Positions 25,143-32,196 of a DNA stretch of 64,000 nucleotides are shown one piece after another. The translations under genes were made by a program, and so were the position numbers. Numbering within the stretch: the first letter of the stretch is position 1; the number at the start of each line of letters is the position of its first letter. The notes beneath the pieces are model-generated. The model did not search any database, had not been told where the DNA came from, and saw nothing but the letters and a program-made list of their open reading frames with translations. The stretch is from Avichristensenella sp031550535 (GTDB taxonomy: Bacteria > Bacillota > Clostridia > Christensenellales > Aristaeellaceae). The stretch spans positions 1 through 64,000 of the forward strand of contig JAVBOM010000043.1 of assembly GCA_031550535.1 (NCBI GenBank), written 5' to 3'.

Positions 25143-26306
25143 TTAATCGCCCAATAAGTAGCTGTACGCGGGAAAATCAACAATCAACTCGAATGCCTGC
25201 TTGTACTGCCGCCGGGCCTTGTGCCACGCAATCACCCACGGCAGGTGAAAGCCCGCGTACCCCTTGGGCCAATCATTGCGCATGGCGTCGAACAGGGTCA
25301 GGAGCATGTCGCCGTACTCAGCCCTCTTCAGATAACCGGGATGGAGCAGCCGATAGCGGATCAGGGCGCAGCAATCCGCCCAAAAGGCACCGTCGGGCTG
25401 ATTCTCCCGCCCGGCCTCCACTTCGTCCACTACGGACAGGGCCTCCGCGCGCAGACCCATCTTTTCCAGGCACACAGCCTTTTTGTGCAGCGCGCCGAGG
25501 GAGGGACTCTCGAGGGAGGAAAAATAGCGGTACGCCGGTTCAATCTGGCCCAGCTCCAACTGTGTGGAGGCGGTATTGTAGTCGAGCGTTTCCAGCTCGG
25601 CGGCGGCCCCGATGGCCTTCGCGATCCGCCGGGTAACGCGGTAATGGTCCATCATATGGTCAAACGCGCCCATGTTGCTGTAGCAGGCGCCAATGGCCGA
25701 GCTCGCGAAGAGCATAATGTGGACAAGGCCGTCCCTGGCCGCCAGGTCATACGCGTGCCGCAGCTGCTCAATGGCGGAGACGTAATCGCCGCGCCCATAG
25801 CCCGCCTCCCCTGCAGCGTAATAGCAAACGGGGAGCGGGTTGATTTGCAGCGCCTCGTCGAAGCGCCCCCGGGTGAGCAGCAGCAGGGTGCGCTGCCGCA
25901 AATCCATCAGTGGGGCGCAGCTTTCCGCAAACGCGTCGGGCGTGTGCGTGTGCCAACCGCGCAGCAGGTGCATGTCCAGCATGAAAGGCCCGTTGGCGAA
26001 GGTTTCCCACTGGGCGTCCAACGCCGCTTCCAGGCGAACCGCGTCCTCGTCATCCAAGGCAAAGGTGGTTTCGTACGCCCCTTCGATGAAAGGCGACGCC
26101 TGCGCGAGCGTAGCGGCGTCGTCCACCCACTTGATCTGAAGCCTGGCGAACAAAAGCTCCAGCACCTCGGCGCTCGGCTCCGCCTTGCCCTGCTCGATCT
26201 TGGACAAATACGAAACCGCGCAGATGCCCTTGCAAAGCCCTTCCTGGCTCCAATCCCGGTTCAGCCGTTCGCGGCGGATCAGTAGCCCCGGAAACTGTGG
26301 ATTCAT
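25143..26306 (-). CDS. XRE-family regulator with C-terminal TPR-like repeats
   Basis: 387 residues from ATG 26306 (AAGGCGG upstream). The helix-turn-helix (about 8-62) reads LLIRRERLNRDWSQEGLCKGICAVSYLSKIEQGKAEPS, an unusual variant with an inserted Cys. The remaining 300 residues are helical repeats (RTLLLLTRGRFDEALQI, AIGACYSNMGAFDHMMDHY, DYNTASTQLELGQIEPAYRYF), as in the RRNPP regulators (Rgg, PlcR, PrgX) that bind short secreted peptides. It probably controls the MFS transporter gene that follows. No obvious signalling-peptide gene was identified beside it. Peptide sensing is inferred from architecture. Confidence 0.82.
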   Translation of the reverse strand: MNPQFPGLLIRRERLNRDWSQEGLCKGICAVSYLSKIEQGKAEPSAEVLELLFARLQIKWVDDAATLAQASPFIEGAYETTFALDDEDAVRLEAALDAQWETFANGPFMLDMHLLRGWHTHTPDAFAESCAPLMDLRQRTLLLLTRGRFDEALQINPLPVCYYAAGEAGYGRGDYVSAIEQLRHAYDLAARDGLVHIMLFASSAIGACYSNMGAFDHMMDHYRVTRRIAKAIGAAAELETLDYNTASTQLELGQIEPAYRYFSSLESPSLGALHKKAVCLEKMGLRAEALSVVDEVEAGRENQPDGAFWADCCALIRYRLLHPGYLKRAEYGDMLLTLFDAMRNDWPKGYAGFHLPWVIAWHKARRQYKQAFELIVDFPAYSYLLGD

Positions 26307-26441
26307 GCGCTCAGCCGCCTTCCTTGCAAGGGGATTTCGCTGTGGGGCGCGGTTTTCCCTGCCCGGCGGAATGGGGATAAAATGGATGAGAACGAAAAAA
26401 GCCCCGGCGCGGGATTTATTCGCGCGCGAAGGCTTGTCGGG

Positions 26442-26525
26442 GATGGCGGCGCGGATTCCAAGCATCGGGCGTGGCGGGGATTCTGGAATCCACGCCATCA
26501 AGGGGATTTCGCAACAAATCTCTAC
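26442..26525 (-). repeat. Family A repeat, copy 7, with an extra internal hairpin
   Basis: Reverse orientation. Between the two standard hairpins lies an additional palindrome, GGCGTGG-CGGGGATTCTGGAATCC-ACGCC (26469-26496), so the copy is 84 bp. It looks like insertion of one variant's half into another. Confidence 0.8.
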
Positions 26526-26881
26526 ATTGCGGCGAACGCCTCGTATGTGCCGTCATCCCGAAGAACGATATACCCGGGCACCATGGCGTAATACCGCCCA
26601 TGGAATCCCTTTTGCTCCTTGGCCATGGCCCGTATCGGGCGCTTTGCCGCTTCCTTGTCAATGCGCCAGCTCTTGAAGAGGTAATCGATCTCGCTAAACG
26701 CGCGCCATATGTCGTTCATCTGCTTTCCGGCTGACCACCAAACGGTGACACTTCCCGATACTTTCGATGTTTCGGCGGTGATCTCCGGCATTTCGTTCCA
26801 CTTTGTGCCTTCAAGGAACTGGCGCTGATTTGGAAAATCGGGCGCCATAGAGGGATTCCGCAAGGAATCACTACCTTTCAT
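26522..26881 (-). CDS. Small hypothetical protein, N-terminus possibly encoded by a family A repeat
   Basis: 119 residues if it starts at ATG 26881 (GAGAGGG ten bases upstream), with residues about 3-20 (GSDSLRNPSMAPDFPNQR) read from family A copy 8. The alternative start at 26791 (MPEITAETSK) has no convincing ribosome site. The unique part contains WWSAGKQMNDIWRAFSEIDYLFKSWRIDKEAAKRPIRAMAKEQ and ends DGTYEAFAAM, whose last bases abut the neighbouring copy 7. Not recognised. It may be real or a relic caught between repeats. Confidence 0.45.
   Translation of the reverse strand: MKGSDSLRNPSMAPDFPNQRQFLEGTKWNEMPEITAETSKVSGSVTVWWSAGKQMNDIWRAFSEIDYLFKSWRIDKEAAKRPIRAMAKEQKGFHGRYYAMVPGYIVLRDDGTYEAFAAM
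26821..26876 (-). repeat. Family A repeat, copy 8
   Basis: Reverse orientation; consensus hairpin 2 with a TTGGAA loop; hairpin 1 AGGGATTCCGCAAGGAATCA is slightly mispaired at its base. Confidence 0.9.
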
Positions 26882-26907
26882 GGCCTACCACCCTCTCCGC
26901 ACGGCGA

Positions 26908-26965
26908 TAGGGATTCCTGGCGGAATCTCCTTGCTGGCGTGGATTCGAGAATCCCCGCCGCCGTC
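26908..26965 (+). repeat. Family A repeat, copy 9 (variant)
   Basis: Hairpin 1 is GGATTCCTGGCGGAATC; the second hairpin has changed to GGCGTGGATTCGAGAATCCCCGCC, still self-complementary. It is only 31 bp from copy 8 and in opposite orientation. Confidence 0.8.
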
Positions 26966-27053
26966 GTTATGATTGTATTGTAACACGCGCCGGCGCGAAC
27001 CGTGCGAAACGTTTCTGTTTTGTAATGCCGCTTATATTCATTCTGATCTGTAA

Positions 27054-27110
27054 CGGCGGAGCTGATTTGGAAAATTGAACATCCCTGAGGACTTCCGTCC
27101 GGAATCCTTA
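27054..27110 (-). repeat. Family A repeat, copy 10 (degenerate)
   Basis: Reverse orientation. Hairpin 2 has lost its GCGCC arm (GGCGGAGCTGATTTGGAAAATT followed by GAACATCC); hairpin 1 is GGACTTCCGTCCGGAATCC. Confidence 0.75.
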
Positions 27111-27114
27111 CTGC

Positions 27115-27170
27115 GACGGCGGCGTGATTTGCAAAATCAGGCGCCATAAGGGGATTTCCAGAAATCCCTA
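27115..27170 (-). repeat. Family A repeat, copy 11, supplying the stop codon of the next gene
   Basis: Reverse orientation. Its terminal TAG (27168-27170 on the minus strand) is the stop codon of the OmpR-type regulator gene. Hairpin 1 has a shortened loop (GGGATTTCTGGAAATCCC). Confidence 0.9.
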
Positions 27171-27893
27171 CTTCCCCCGCTGCATGGATAAGCAATAGCC
27201 CCTCGCGTGATCCGCGCGGATGAGGAACCTGTCCGGCCCTTCCGCGTTCAGCTTGCCCCTGAGCCTAGACATCTGGGTTCTGAGCGCGCGCATGTCGTCG
27301 TCCGCGTCCTGCCCCCACGCCACGCGGTACAGCTCGCGCCCCGGCACAACGCCCCCATCCGCCCGGACCAGCACCAACAGCAGCGCGAATTCCCTGGGCG
27401 TGAGCATCGCGTTGCGGCCGTTCACCCGCGCCACCAGCGCCGCGCAGTCCAGCGCCAGCGGGCCACGCTCAATCAATCCCGCCGCCGCGCCCAGCTCCAG
27501 CGCCTTGTCGCGGATCACTTCCGACATCAGCCGCGACCGCCGCAGCATCGCCTTCACCCGCTCGATCATCACGTTCAGGTCATACGGCTTGGGCAGATAA
27601 TCGTCGCCTCCGGCGCGCAGCCCGCGGATGATGTCGTCGTTTTCGCCCAGCGCGGACAGGAACAGCACCGGCACCGCGCTGGTGCCGCGCAGCTCCTCGC
27701 AGAGCGCCAGGCCCGACCCGTCCGGCAGCAGAATGTCCAGCAGAATCAGGTCGACACCCCCCCGCGCGAGCAGGGCGCGCCCTTCGGCGATCGTCTCCGC
27801 CTCCAGTGTGCGAAAGCCGTGCATGGACAGCGCCTCGCGGTTGATCTCCCGCACGTCGTCATTGTCCTCAATCAACAGAATGGTTTCTTTCAT
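27168..27893 (-). CDS. OmpR/PhoB-family response regulator
   Basis: 241 residues from ATG 27893 (GGGAG upstream). The receiver has the acidic pair in IEDNDD, the phospho-acceptor Asp in LILLDILLPDGSGL (about residue 51), the switch Ser in FLSALG and Lys in DDYLPKPYD. The C-terminal winged helix begins near residue 140 (LALDCAALVARVNGRNAMLTPREFALLLVLV) and ends in MRALRTQMSRLRGKL and a DHARGYCL hairpin. No sensor kinase gene is adjacent, so it is an orphan in this window. Its TAG stop is the first codon of family A copy 11. Confidence 0.92.
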   Translation of the reverse strand: MKETILLIEDNDDVREINREALSMHGFRTLEAETIAEGRALLARGGVDLILLDILLPDGSGLALCEELRGTSAVPVLFLSALGENDDIIRGLRAGGDDYLPKPYDLNVMIERVKAMLRRSRLMSEVIRDKALELGAAAGLIERGPLALDCAALVARVNGRNAMLTPREFALLLVLVRADGGVVPGRELYRVAWGQDADDDMRALRTQMSRLRGKLNAEGPDRFLIRADHARGYCLSMQRGK

Positions 27894-27926
27894 GCTCCCG
27901 CCCCACCAGCGTATAGTATTAAAGTT

Positions 27927-27955
27927 AGTATACCATTTTATGTCATCTTCGACAA
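27927..27955 (-). promoter_or_regulatory. Predicted promoter of the OmpR-type regulator gene
   Basis: On the minus strand, TTGTCG (27950-27955) and TATACT (27927-27932) are separated by exactly 17 bp, 34 bases before the start codon. Confidence 0.5.
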
Positions 27956-27990
27956 TGTTCCAGGGTAAAAACACGGTTAAGCGCCGATTC

Positions 27991-28019
27991 TTGACGAGCA
28001 GGCGCATTCTTGGTATCTT
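27991..28019 (+). promoter_or_regulatory. Predicted promoter of the lipase gene
   Basis: TTGACG (27991-27996) and TATCTT (28014-28019) are separated by 17 bp. It diverges from the regulator promoter, so the regulator may control both. Confidence 0.45.
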
Positions 28020-28068
28020 GATAGAGACACAGCGGCGGGCGCGGCGCGCGGCGCGGACTGGGGGAAGA

Positions 28069-29010
28069 ATGGCTACACACAAGAGATACCCATACAGCGA
28101 AGAATTGAAACCGCCCCTGCATGTCGGGAACACGGACTATACCCGGTTGCCCGCGCGCTGGGGGCTTTGCCTGATCGAACGGTTTTTTCGCGGGCGCGCG
28201 GCCCGGTACATGCCCCAGGGCGTCCGCAAGCGCCGCATCATGATCCCGGCGGAGCACGGCGACGTGCCCTGCTATGTCGTGGAGCCGCGGGACGACGCGC
28301 GGATGCTTCCGGCCATGCTGTACGCGCACGGCGGGGCGTTTGTCTTTCCGCTCCAAACGTACATGCTCCGCCTGGCGGCGCACTACGCGGCGCAGGTGGG
28401 CTGCCGCGTGTTCGTGCCGGACTACCGCCTGTCCATGCGCGCGCCCTTTCCCGCCGCGCTCCTGGACTGCCGCGATACGCTGCGCACCATGCAGGCGCGC
28501 CGGGAGGAGTACAAGCTGGACATGGATCGGCTGATCCTGTACGGCGACAGTGCGGGCGGGTGCCTGGCGGCGTCGCTGGCGCACCTGTGCCGCGACGAAA
28601 ACACCGCAAACCCCGTCGCGCAGTTCCTGATTTACCCCGTCACCGACAACACGATGAACCATCCCTCCATGCGCGAGTACGCGCGCGCCGTATGGTCCGC
28701 AGAGGCCAACCGGCACATGTGGGCGCTGTACCTGCGGGGCGAGGGACACAGCCTGGACCGGTACGCGGTGCCGATGGCGTGCGAGCGCTTCGACGGCCTT
28801 CCGCCTGCGTATGTGGAGGCCGCTGAAATGGATACGCTGCGCGACGAGGCGGCCGCCTACGCGGGCAAGCTCCTGGCAGCTGGCACACCGGTGGAATATT
28901 GTGAGGTCAAGGGGGCATATCACGGGTTTGACAGCGATTTTTCCAGCCCGCTGGTAAAGCGCCTGCTCGCGCGCCGGTGCGAGCGGATGCGGGCGACGAT
29001 CGATGGATAG
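28069..29010 (+). CDS. Alpha/beta hydrolase, hormone-sensitive-lipase type (esterase/lipase)
   Basis: 313 residues from ATG 28069 (GGGGAAG upstream). The HSL-family oxyanion motif is present as YAHGGAF (HGGxF) and the nucleophile elbow as GDSAGG with the catalytic serine. The acid and base are probably the Asp in AAEMDTLRDE and the His in GAYHGFDSDF near the C-terminus. There is no signal peptide, so it acts inside the cell on short acyl esters or amides. The true substrate is unknown. It stands alone, divergent from an OmpR-type regulator. Confidence 0.92.
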   Translation: MATHKRYPYSEELKPPLHVGNTDYTRLPARWGLCLIERFFRGRAARYMPQGVRKRRIMIPAEHGDVPCYVVEPRDDARMLPAMLYAHGGAFVFPLQTYMLRLAAHYAAQVGCRVFVPDYRLSMRAPFPAALLDCRDTLRTMQARREEYKLDMDRLILYGDSAGGCLAASLAHLCRDENTANPVAQFLIYPVTDNTMNHPSMREYARAVWSAEANRHMWALYLRGEGHSLDRYAVPMACERFDGLPPAYVEAAEMDTLRDEAAAYAGKLLAAGTPVEYCEVKGAYHGFDSDFSSPLVKRLLARRCERMRATIDG

Positions 29011-29221
29011 AGATGAATACGCCCCTCCGCGCCCAGATGGGCACAGGAGGAGCGCGGAGGTCTGCCGGGGCGGCGCGGGTCCAGTATACCGGGCACGGTG
29101 GGGTTTCAAACCCGCGCCAGAAGCCGGCCCGGTCCGCGAGCGCGCAGGGCGCTGCGCTACGTATTCCGTACCGCCCGCAGCGCCCGCCTTGCCCGCGAAC
29201 GCCGCACGCCACGCCGGGATA

Positions 29222-29254
29222 CCGCCTCACGCGGGGCTTTGGGCCGTGAGGCGG
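29222..29254 (+). terminator. Hairpin downstream of the lipase gene
   Basis: A perfect 10-bp stem, CCGCCTCACG/CGTGAGGCGG, with a 13-base loop but no T-tract. It could be a terminator or simply a stable hairpin. The rest of the 582-bp gap to 29593 holds only the family B element and unassigned GC-rich sequence. Confidence 0.45.
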
Positions 29255-29282
29255 GCATAAAGCCGGATGCCAGGACGGCAAG

Positions 29283-29441
29283 TGTCCTGACGCGATTAGA
29301 TTTTAGGAATCTGGCCGAGAGATTTTTTTGTGTGGCAAGGCGTTGGAAGGAGGCGTAGCCGGCAGCTACGCCGACTGGAAAACGACGCGGCCAGACGGAA
29401 AAAGATCCGGTCAGAAACTAAAATCGAGCCGTGCCAGGACA
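29283..29441 (+). repeat. Family B structured element, copy 1 (description of the family here)
   Basis: Family B elements share a core: CCGAGAGATTTTTT, a CAAGG box, GGAAGGAGGCGTAGC-CGGCA-GCTACGCC (central hairpin) and GGAAAAAGATCCG. The core is enclosed by an outer stem whose sequence differs between copies. Here the stem pairs TGTCCTG (29283-29289) with CAGGACA (29435-29441), GATTTTAG (29299-29306) with CTAAAATC (29418-29425), and CTGGCC with GGTCAG. Full length is 159 bp. No coding capacity or known RNA family is recognised. Confidence 0.75.
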
Positions 29442-29592
29442 CCCGGACACCCGGTCCCGCCGCCGCAAGCGCCCCGTCAAGAGCCGATTCCGCTTGTTCC
29501 TGCGCTTGTTCGAGGGCATAACCATCCGGTGCGGCGGGAGATGCCTCCAGGTCCGCCTTGCTTTCAGCCGATCATATCGCACGCGCACACGA

Positions 29593-30102
29593 TCACCCCT
29601 TCGGCCCGGGGGCAAGGTTTTCCTCGGTCGGCTCGGTCGGCTCTGCCGCGCGGTAGCTGCGAACCTCGCCCGTCTGGCCGTCTATCTCGATGAAGTAGAT
29701 CCAGATCGGCTCTTCCACAAAGGAATCGGGCAGCAGCGAGATCACCCACGCGCCCTCCTGGTTATACCCAAAGAACGGTCTGTGCTCCGCAAAGTACGCC
29801 GCGTCCGCGCCTTTGTCCTCGCACACCGCCATCAGCGCGCGCAGCAGCGCCTCCTCCCGGGAGATGTCGTTGTCCTTCGGCACGGGCAGTTCCACCGTGG
29901 AGGAGGGCAACATGTCCCAGCCGAAATCCCAGGCCGGGTCGGTCCGGTATCGCTCCCGCCACGCCAGCACCAGATCGTACAGCGCCCGATTTTCCTCGGT
30001 CACCAGGGCGCTCGCGGCCAGCGGGTCGTCCTCCGCCAGCGCGGGGACGGCGCACAGCCCCAAAAACATCATAAGTACCCAGGCAATGAATCGCTTGTTC
30101 AT
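29593..30102 (-). CDS. Secreted hypothetical protein with a PepSY-like C-terminal part
   Basis: 169 residues starting MNKRF at 30102; the GGAGG overlaps an upstream ATG (30114), which is therefore rejected. A signal peptide (1-23, ending ALA-EDD) is followed by a helical segment and, from about residue 85, REEALLRALMAVCEDKG ... FFGYNQEGAWVISLLP ... IWIYFIEIDGQTGEVRSYR. That end resembles the PepSY fold, as in the two upstream genes. It is the last gene of a three-gene unit 26 bp behind the 344-residue paralogue. The family is unnamed here; PepSY-like proteins often inhibit or chaperone secreted peptidases. Confidence 0.75.
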   Translation of the reverse strand: MNKRFIAWVLMMFLGLCAVPALAEDDPLAASALVTEENRALYDLVLAWRERYRTDPAWDFGWDMLPSSTVELPVPKDNDISREEALLRALMAVCEDKGADAAYFAEHRPFFGYNQEGAWVISLLPDSFVEEPIWIYFIEIDGQTGEVRSYRAAEPTEPTEENLAPGPKG

Positions 30103-30128
30103 AGACACCTCCATTTCTTATATCCTCA

Positions 30129-31163
30129 TTACCACCCGATCAGGGCGTTCAGTTCGCCGCTGGTGATACGCCGCACCTCGCCGGTCATGACATCCAGCTC
30201 CGCGCCGTACCCGTAATAGGTTGCCGCGCCATCCTCCGTCCGGTCCGAGTACCGTACCAGCCAGAACATCTCCTGGTCTGGGTAGCCGGCCATCACGCAC
30301 GCGACGATCGGCAGCATCCCGGACAGATCCTCTGCCTTCGCTCCGCACTCGGTCTGGAAGGCTTTCTCGGCGATCCGGACGGCTTCCGCCTCCGCAATCG
30401 CTCCGTCCGGCGGCAGGATGTGCACCAGACAGAGCAGCTTGATGCCCTGCTTGTCCGCCTCGTCCAGGATGTATGTTCGGTACAGCGCGGCGCGCTCCGC
30501 GACCGTCCACCGGTCAAAAGCCACGCCCCTCTCGCGCTCCGCCTTGATCAGCTGGCTCTCCACCTCGCAGTTGAGCCGGTAAAAGGCCAGGGTTCCCTCG
30601 ACGCCCGCGCGCTGCTCCGCGCTTGTCCCCAGGTCGTTGTAGGTATTTCCGAGGTAGTTCATCCACACGGCCTCTTTCGTCTCCGTGGATACCCAGACGG
30701 CGATCTCGGGGATCTGGTTCATATCCAGCCAGCCTTGATACGCGGACCCGTCGTTCGGCTTGAAGCCGATTTCCCAGATCGGCGCGAATATTTCTAACGG
30801 CTTGTAGTCGTACGACCCTTCAATTGAAATGTACGTGAAGAGGCTGGCTTCCACGAGGGACGCGTCAAAATACTCCGTGGGCAGGAGGTAAAGCCTCCGC
30901 GCGGTGTCCATGGCGATTTTGACCGCCTCTTCCGCCGGCATATCCTCCTCGGCGGGCACCAGGTTTCTGTATTGCAGCGGGTTTTCCCCCAGCTTTTGCA
31001 CGATGCTGATCGGGGGAATGGTTTCCGCGACGGCGGCGGCGCAAAGGAGCGCGCACAGTGTTATGACGGCGGTGCTGATTTGAAAAATCGGGCGCCATAA
31101 GGGAGTTTCGCGAGAAAACCCTTCCTTTGTCAGAGTGGCCGTCTTTGCTGTCCGGTTCGCCAT
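30129..31163 (-). CDS. Secreted paralogue with tandem PepSY-like modules and a repeat-encoded N-terminus
   Basis: 344 residues. ATG 31163 has an excellent ribosome site (TGGAGGTGGAAAC), yet residues 13-33 (KEGFSRETPLWRPIFQISTA) are exactly a family A repeat read in frame. A hydrophobic signal segment (ITLCALLCAAAVAE) follows at once. The mature part contains KLGENPLQYRNLVPAEED, shared with the next paralogue, then AEEAVKIAMDTARRLYLLPTEY ... WEIGF and AEAVRIAEKAFQTECG ... FWLVRYSD ... LDVMTGEVRRI. I read these as two PepSY-like repeats. Middle gene of the unit downstream of the M56/BlaI pair. Confidence 0.8.
   Translation of the reverse strand: MANRTAKTATLTKEGFSRETPLWRPIFQISTAVITLCALLCAAAVAETIPPISIVQKLGENPLQYRNLVPAEEDMPAEEAVKIAMDTARRLYLLPTEYFDASLVEASLFTYISIEGSYDYKPLEIFAPIWEIGFKPNDGSAYQGWLDMNQIPEIAVWVSTETKEAVWMNYLGNTYNDLGTSAEQRAGVEGTLAFYRLNCEVESQLIKAERERGVAFDRWTVAERAALYRTYILDEADKQGIKLLCLVHILPPDGAIAEAEAVRIAEKAFQTECGAKAEDLSGMLPIVACVMAGYPDQEMFWLVRYSDRTEDGAATYYGYGAELDVMTGEVRRITSGELNALIGW
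31065..31125 (-). repeat. Family A repeat, copy 12, inside a coding sequence
   Basis: It encodes residues 13-33 of the secreted protein at 30129-31163. Hairpin 1 (GGGTTTTCTCGCGAAACTCCC) is slightly mispaired; hairpin 2 is near consensus. Its hydrophobic reading frame (PLWRPIFQIS) extends the signal peptide. Confidence 0.92.
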
Positions 31164-31194
31164 GTTTCCACCTCCATTTTGTTATGTATTAGCC

Positions 31195-32163
31195 TCAACC
31201 ATTTGAGTTGCCCTGGTTGACATACTCCGTTTCCAGCACATCGCCGGTAGAAATGTCGAGTATGACGATGTACTCGTCAAACGCTTTGCCGCCGTAGGCG
31301 TAGTAATCGATACGCCAATACGGCTTATCCCCCGGGAACGGCGAGAGGCATTGAACGCCTTCCGCCATGCCCGCGAGCCTTTCCCCGCTGACGCCGTATG
31401 CCGCCGTGAGCGCCTCGCGCGCGGTCTGGACGGCCTCCCGCTCCGTGATCGCTCCTTCCGGCGGATAGACGTGCACCACGCCTTCGAACGCAACGCCACA
31501 CTTTTGTGCTTCCTCAATGATATGTTCTTCGTAAAACGCGGCGCGCTCCTCCACCGTCCATTCGGCAAGCGGCATGCCTTTCTTCCGCTCGGCCTTGGCT
31601 TGCGCGTCCGCCCAGTCGTACTCGAACCGCAGTAAATCCAGAAACGCGATGACCTCCCCCTCCGGCTCGGCCGCCGCCCCTTGCGTGCTTACGTCGCCGG
31701 CGTCCAAATAGCTGATCCACAGCGCGGAGTTGTCCGCCGCCGATATCCAGACGGTAAAGGAGGGCGTATCGGATGAAGCGAGCGTCTGCGCCAAGCGGGA
31801 GCCGTCCTCCATGAAGAAGGCGATTTCCCAGATGGGGTCAAACACCTCCAGGGACTTGTAGTCCTCGGAGCCTTGGATGGAAATGTAGTTGAACAGGCTG
31901 GCATGGACGGCGAACGCGTCCAGATATCCTTCCGGCAGCATATAGGCGTCCGTCGCCGTCCTGGTCGCGATCCGGCGCGCCTCCTCCGCCGTCATGTCGC
32001 CCGCCTCGGGCACCAGATTGCGGTATTGTAAGGGATTCTTTCCCTGTTTTTCTACGAAGGTTGTACCCCCCGTTGCCAGCGCGGGCGCGAAAAAGACCAG
32101 CATCAGGATGAGGACAGCGACCAGCGCAGCGTTCATTTTGATCAATGCCCTTTTGTTTTGCAT
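31195..32163 (-). CDS. Secreted paralogue with tandem PepSY-like modules
   Basis: 322 residues; GGGGGAAACAAG precedes ATG 32163. It has a basic start and signal peptide (about 1-30, ending ALA-TGG). The mature protein shares its layout and motifs with the downstream gene: KQGKNPLQYRNLVPEAGD, AEEARRIATRTATDAYMLPEGYLDAFAVHASLFNYISIQGSEDYKSLEVFDPIWEIAF, then REAVQTAREALTAAYGV ... YWRIDYYAYGGKAFDEYIVILDISTGDVL. It lacks the repeat insertion of its paralogue, so comparing the two gives the insertion point. First gene after the M56 protease, 33 bp away. Confidence 0.8.
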   Translation of the reverse strand: MQNKRALIKMNAALVAVLILMLVFFAPALATGGTTFVEKQGKNPLQYRNLVPEAGDMTAEEARRIATRTATDAYMLPEGYLDAFAVHASLFNYISIQGSEDYKSLEVFDPIWEIAFFMEDGSRLAQTLASSDTPSFTVWISAADNSALWISYLDAGDVSTQGAAAEPEGEVIAFLDLLRFEYDWADAQAKAERKKGMPLAEWTVEERAAFYEEHIIEEAQKCGVAFEGVVHVYPPEGAITEREAVQTAREALTAAYGVSGERLAGMAEGVQCLSPFPGDKPYWRIDYYAYGGKAFDEYIVILDISTGDVLETEYVNQGNSNG

Positions 32164-32196
32164 CTTGTTTCCCCCATTACGCCCATGAACGCTTGA

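Noticed and set aside
27168..28133. A longer start for the OmpR-type regulator, adding 80 residues
   Set aside because: The extra segment would cross the predicted divergent promoters, and the receiver domain starts at MKETILLIEDNDD, which has its own ribosome site.
29011..29592. Several open frames in the gap containing family B copy 1
   Set aside because: All are Arg/Pro/Ala-rich GC artefacts without ribosome sites; the region is better explained by a hairpin and the family B element.
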